Origin: Allomuricauda sp.
Lineage (GTDB): Bacteria > Bacteroidota > Bacteroidia > Flavobacteriales > Flavobacteriaceae
NCBI GenBank assembly: GCA_028289745.1
Contig: JANQOD010000063.1
Location: 1 to 6,992, forward strand
Length of the DNA: 6,992 nucleotides
Direction: 5' to 3'
The notes below the pieces were generated by a model. That model was not told the origin of the DNA and searched no databases. It worked only from the letters and a program-made list of their open reading frames with translations. Numbering within the stretch: the first letter of the stretch is position 1; the number at the start of each line of letters is the position of its first letter. Positions 6,107 through 6,992 of this stretch are shown one piece after another. A program made the translations under genes and the position numbers.

Positions 6107-6491
6107 AAAAATAGATGAGCTCATAAAAGAGACCTTGAGCAAAGAAGAAGCCGCATTTTATGATAAATTGAAAGAAAAAAACCTGTTTGGCAAAATAGGG
6201 GAAGTATACCGCGGCAAAATGGGATGGATTGCAATAATGATGAACATAGTACATCTTATTGTATTCGTGATTTTCGTTTACTGCTTAGTGCAATTTTTCG
6301 ATGCTGAAGAAACCAAAGATCTGATGGTTTGGCTAGGTGGCGGTTTTCTCTGTCTTATTATGATGGCCATGCTCAAATTGTATGTGTGGATGCAAATGGA
6401 CAAAAATGACATTCTTCGTGAACTTAAAAGGTTGGAGCTTCAGGTATCCGTCTTGGCCAGCGCAAAGAATGACCCCGATGACCATGAATAG
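6090..6491 (+). CDS. DUF6768-like two-helix membrane protein, possible sigma-factor regulator
   Basis: A 133-residue small inner-membrane protein resembling the Bacteroidota DUF6768 family. Layout: a charged cytoplasmic N-terminal helix rich in Lys/Glu (MKKEIEKIDELIKETLSKEEA, 1-21), a linker with YRGKMGW (40-46), two transmembrane helices at about 46-70 and 78-100 joined by a short acidic loop (FDAEETKD), then a C-terminal coiled-coil-like heptad stretch (NDILRELKRLELQVSVLAS, 106-124) and a polar end. There is no zinc-binding HxxxCxxC anti-sigma (ZAS) motif and no periplasmic sensor domain. It starts inside the sigma gene (17-bp overlap), the usual layout for a sigma factor and its anti-sigma partner, and family members commonly follow sigma genes. 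That it holds the sigma factor at the membrane is inference from position and topology only. Confidence 0.78.
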   Translation: MKKEIEKIDELIKETLSKEEAAFYDKLKEKNLFGKIGEVYRGKMGWIAIMMNIVHLIVFVIFVYCLVQFFDAEETKDLMVWLGGGFLCLIMMAMLKLYVWMQMDKNDILRELKRLELQVSVLASAKNDPDDHE

Positions 6492-6500
6492 AAAGAAGTG

Positions 6501-6519
6501 CAAATAATTGCTATTTTTG
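6501..6519 (+). terminator. Weak stem-loop and T-run after the sigma operon, overlapping a TATTTTTG box
   Basis: GCAA-ATAA-TTGC (6500-6511) can form a 4-bp stem followed by TATTTTTG (6512-6519). It may be a weak intrinsic terminator for the sigma operon. The TATTTTTG is also an exact TAnnTTTG -7 match and could be the rocD promoter, starting transcription near 6526 with about 100 nt of leader. No -33 TTTG is found at the right distance. The two readings are not exclusive. Confidence 0.3.
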
Positions 6520-6555
6520 TAACACTACAAGGATGATTTCTCTCCTACGCTGAAT

Positions 6556-6571
6556 TTTCGAGTCCTCGAAA
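6556..6571 (+). repeat. Perfect 16-bp inverted repeat in the rocD upstream region
   Basis: TTTCGAG-TC-CTCGAAA is a perfect 7-2-7 palindrome about 52 bp before the rocD start and, if the TATTTTTG at 6512 is the promoter, roughly 30 nt into the transcript. As RNA it gives a 6-bp stem with a GTCC loop. As DNA it is a good-looking operator half-site pair for a dimeric regulator. No T-run follows (GGAAAAAGG), so it is not an ordinary terminator. Confidence 0.5.
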
Positions 6572-6623
6572 GGAAAAAGGTACAGAAGGAATAGTTGTTT
6601 TATTAACATAAAAAATTTTTAAA

Positions 6624-6992
6624 ATGGCTGTTTTAGAAGGATTAACATCACGGCAGGTAATTGAATTGGAAGAGAAGTACGGAGCCCAAAATTATCACCC
6701 GCTTCCTGTTGTCTTGAGCAGGGGCGAAGGGGTATTCGTTTGGGATGTCGAGGGCAAAAAATACTATGATTTTCTTTCGGCTTATTCGGCGGTAAATCAA
6801 GGGCATTGCCACCCTAAGATCATTGGGGCCTTAAAGAACCAGGCCGAAAACCTTACGTTGACCTCAAGGGCTTTTTATAACGATATATTGGGCCGCTATG
6901 AAAAATTCGCTACCGAGTTTTTTGGCTTTGACAAACTATTGCCCATGAACACGGGTGCCGAGGCCGTTGAAACGGCCATGAAATTGGCACGA
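6624..6992 (+). CDS. rocD: Ornithine aminotransferase (class III PLP aminotransferase), 3'-truncated
   Basis: The first 123 residues of ornithine-delta-aminotransferase, which moves the delta-amino group of ornithine to 2-oxoglutarate, giving glutamate-5-semialdehyde and glutamate. It links arginine/ornithine catabolism with proline. The frame is open to the right edge; full proteins are about 400-415 residues. Recognisable blocks: EKYGAQNYHPLPVVLSRGEG (17-36), VWDVEGKKYYDFLSAYSAVNQGHCHP (39-64), the TSRAFYND segment (80-87), and MNTGAEAVETAMKLAR (108-123), the cofactor-phosphate-binding TGxEAxExAxKLAR motif that sets OAT apart from many other class III enzymes. The PLP lysine lies beyond the window. 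ATG 6624 follows a very A/T-rich stretch (AAAAATTTTTAAA), the usual strong translation context in Bacteroidota in place of a Shine-Dalgarno. The 132-bp gap upstream holds the palindrome, a possible promoter and a six-codon ORF. Confidence 0.95.
   Translation, partial: MAVLEGLTSRQVIELEEKYGAQNYHPLPVVLSRGEGVFVWDVEGKKYYDFLSAYSAVNQGHCHPKIIGALKNQAENLTLTSRAFYNDILGRYEKFATEFFGFDKLLPMNTGAEAVETAMKLAR

Noticed and set aside
1..6992. Mobile element, CRISPR array, phage, toxin-antitoxin or defence system
   Set aside because: No transposase, integrase or nuclease genes, no spaced direct repeats, no terminal inverted repeats or target duplications, and no abrupt composition change were seen. All genes fit a flavobacterial core chromosome.

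Overview
The window looks like ordinary chromosome from a Bacteroidota bacterium, most likely a marine member of the Flavobacteriaceae. The evidence is the closest-looking protein types (the DUF6452/DUF6048 pair next to rlmD, a sigma factor followed by a DUF6768-like membrane protein, a flavobacterial-style THUMP methyltransferase), A-rich or absent Shine-Dalgarno sequences, and TAnnTTTG-type promoter -7 elements. There is no sign of phage, insertion sequences, CRISPR, tRNA or rRNA. Coding density is very high. The longest non-coding stretches are 6492-6623 and 5431-5542, so no gene-free stretch exceeds 300 bases.

Layout from left to right. (1) 1-495 (+): the 3' part of a hemolysin III/PAQR-type seven-helix membrane protein, convergent with (2) 514-1242 (-): a ZIP-family divalent metal transporter. 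The ZIP start codon shares a CATG with the start of (3) 1241-2401 (+): a THUMP-domain RlmL-type RNA guanine-N2 methyltransferase. This converges on a four-gene minus-strand operon (4) read from 5430 down to 2416: rlmD (23S rRNA m5U methyltransferase), a DUF6452-like surface lipoprotein, a DUF6048-like outer-membrane beta-barrel protein, and a small NTF2/SnoaL-like protein. Spacings are 4 bp, a 20-bp overlap, and 10 bp. (5) 5543-6491 (+): an ECF-type sigma factor whose end overlaps a two-helix membrane protein, probably its regulator. (6) 6624-6992 (+): the 5' part of ornithine aminotransferase (rocD), with a leader of about 100 nt that holds a perfect 16-bp inverted repeat.

Functionally, two rRNA base-modification enzymes dominate the centre. 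The envelope pair (lipoprotein plus barrel) appears to ride in the rlmD transcription unit. The sigma/membrane-protein pair is a candidate envelope-sensing regulatory module. The most interesting signals are the regulatory DNA: two methyltransferase genes with an exact TATTTTTG element 4-5 nt from the ATG (near-leaderless transcription), a 14-bp palindrome immediately before the sigma start codon, and the palindromic rocD leader. I do not see a clearly novel defence or mobile system here.
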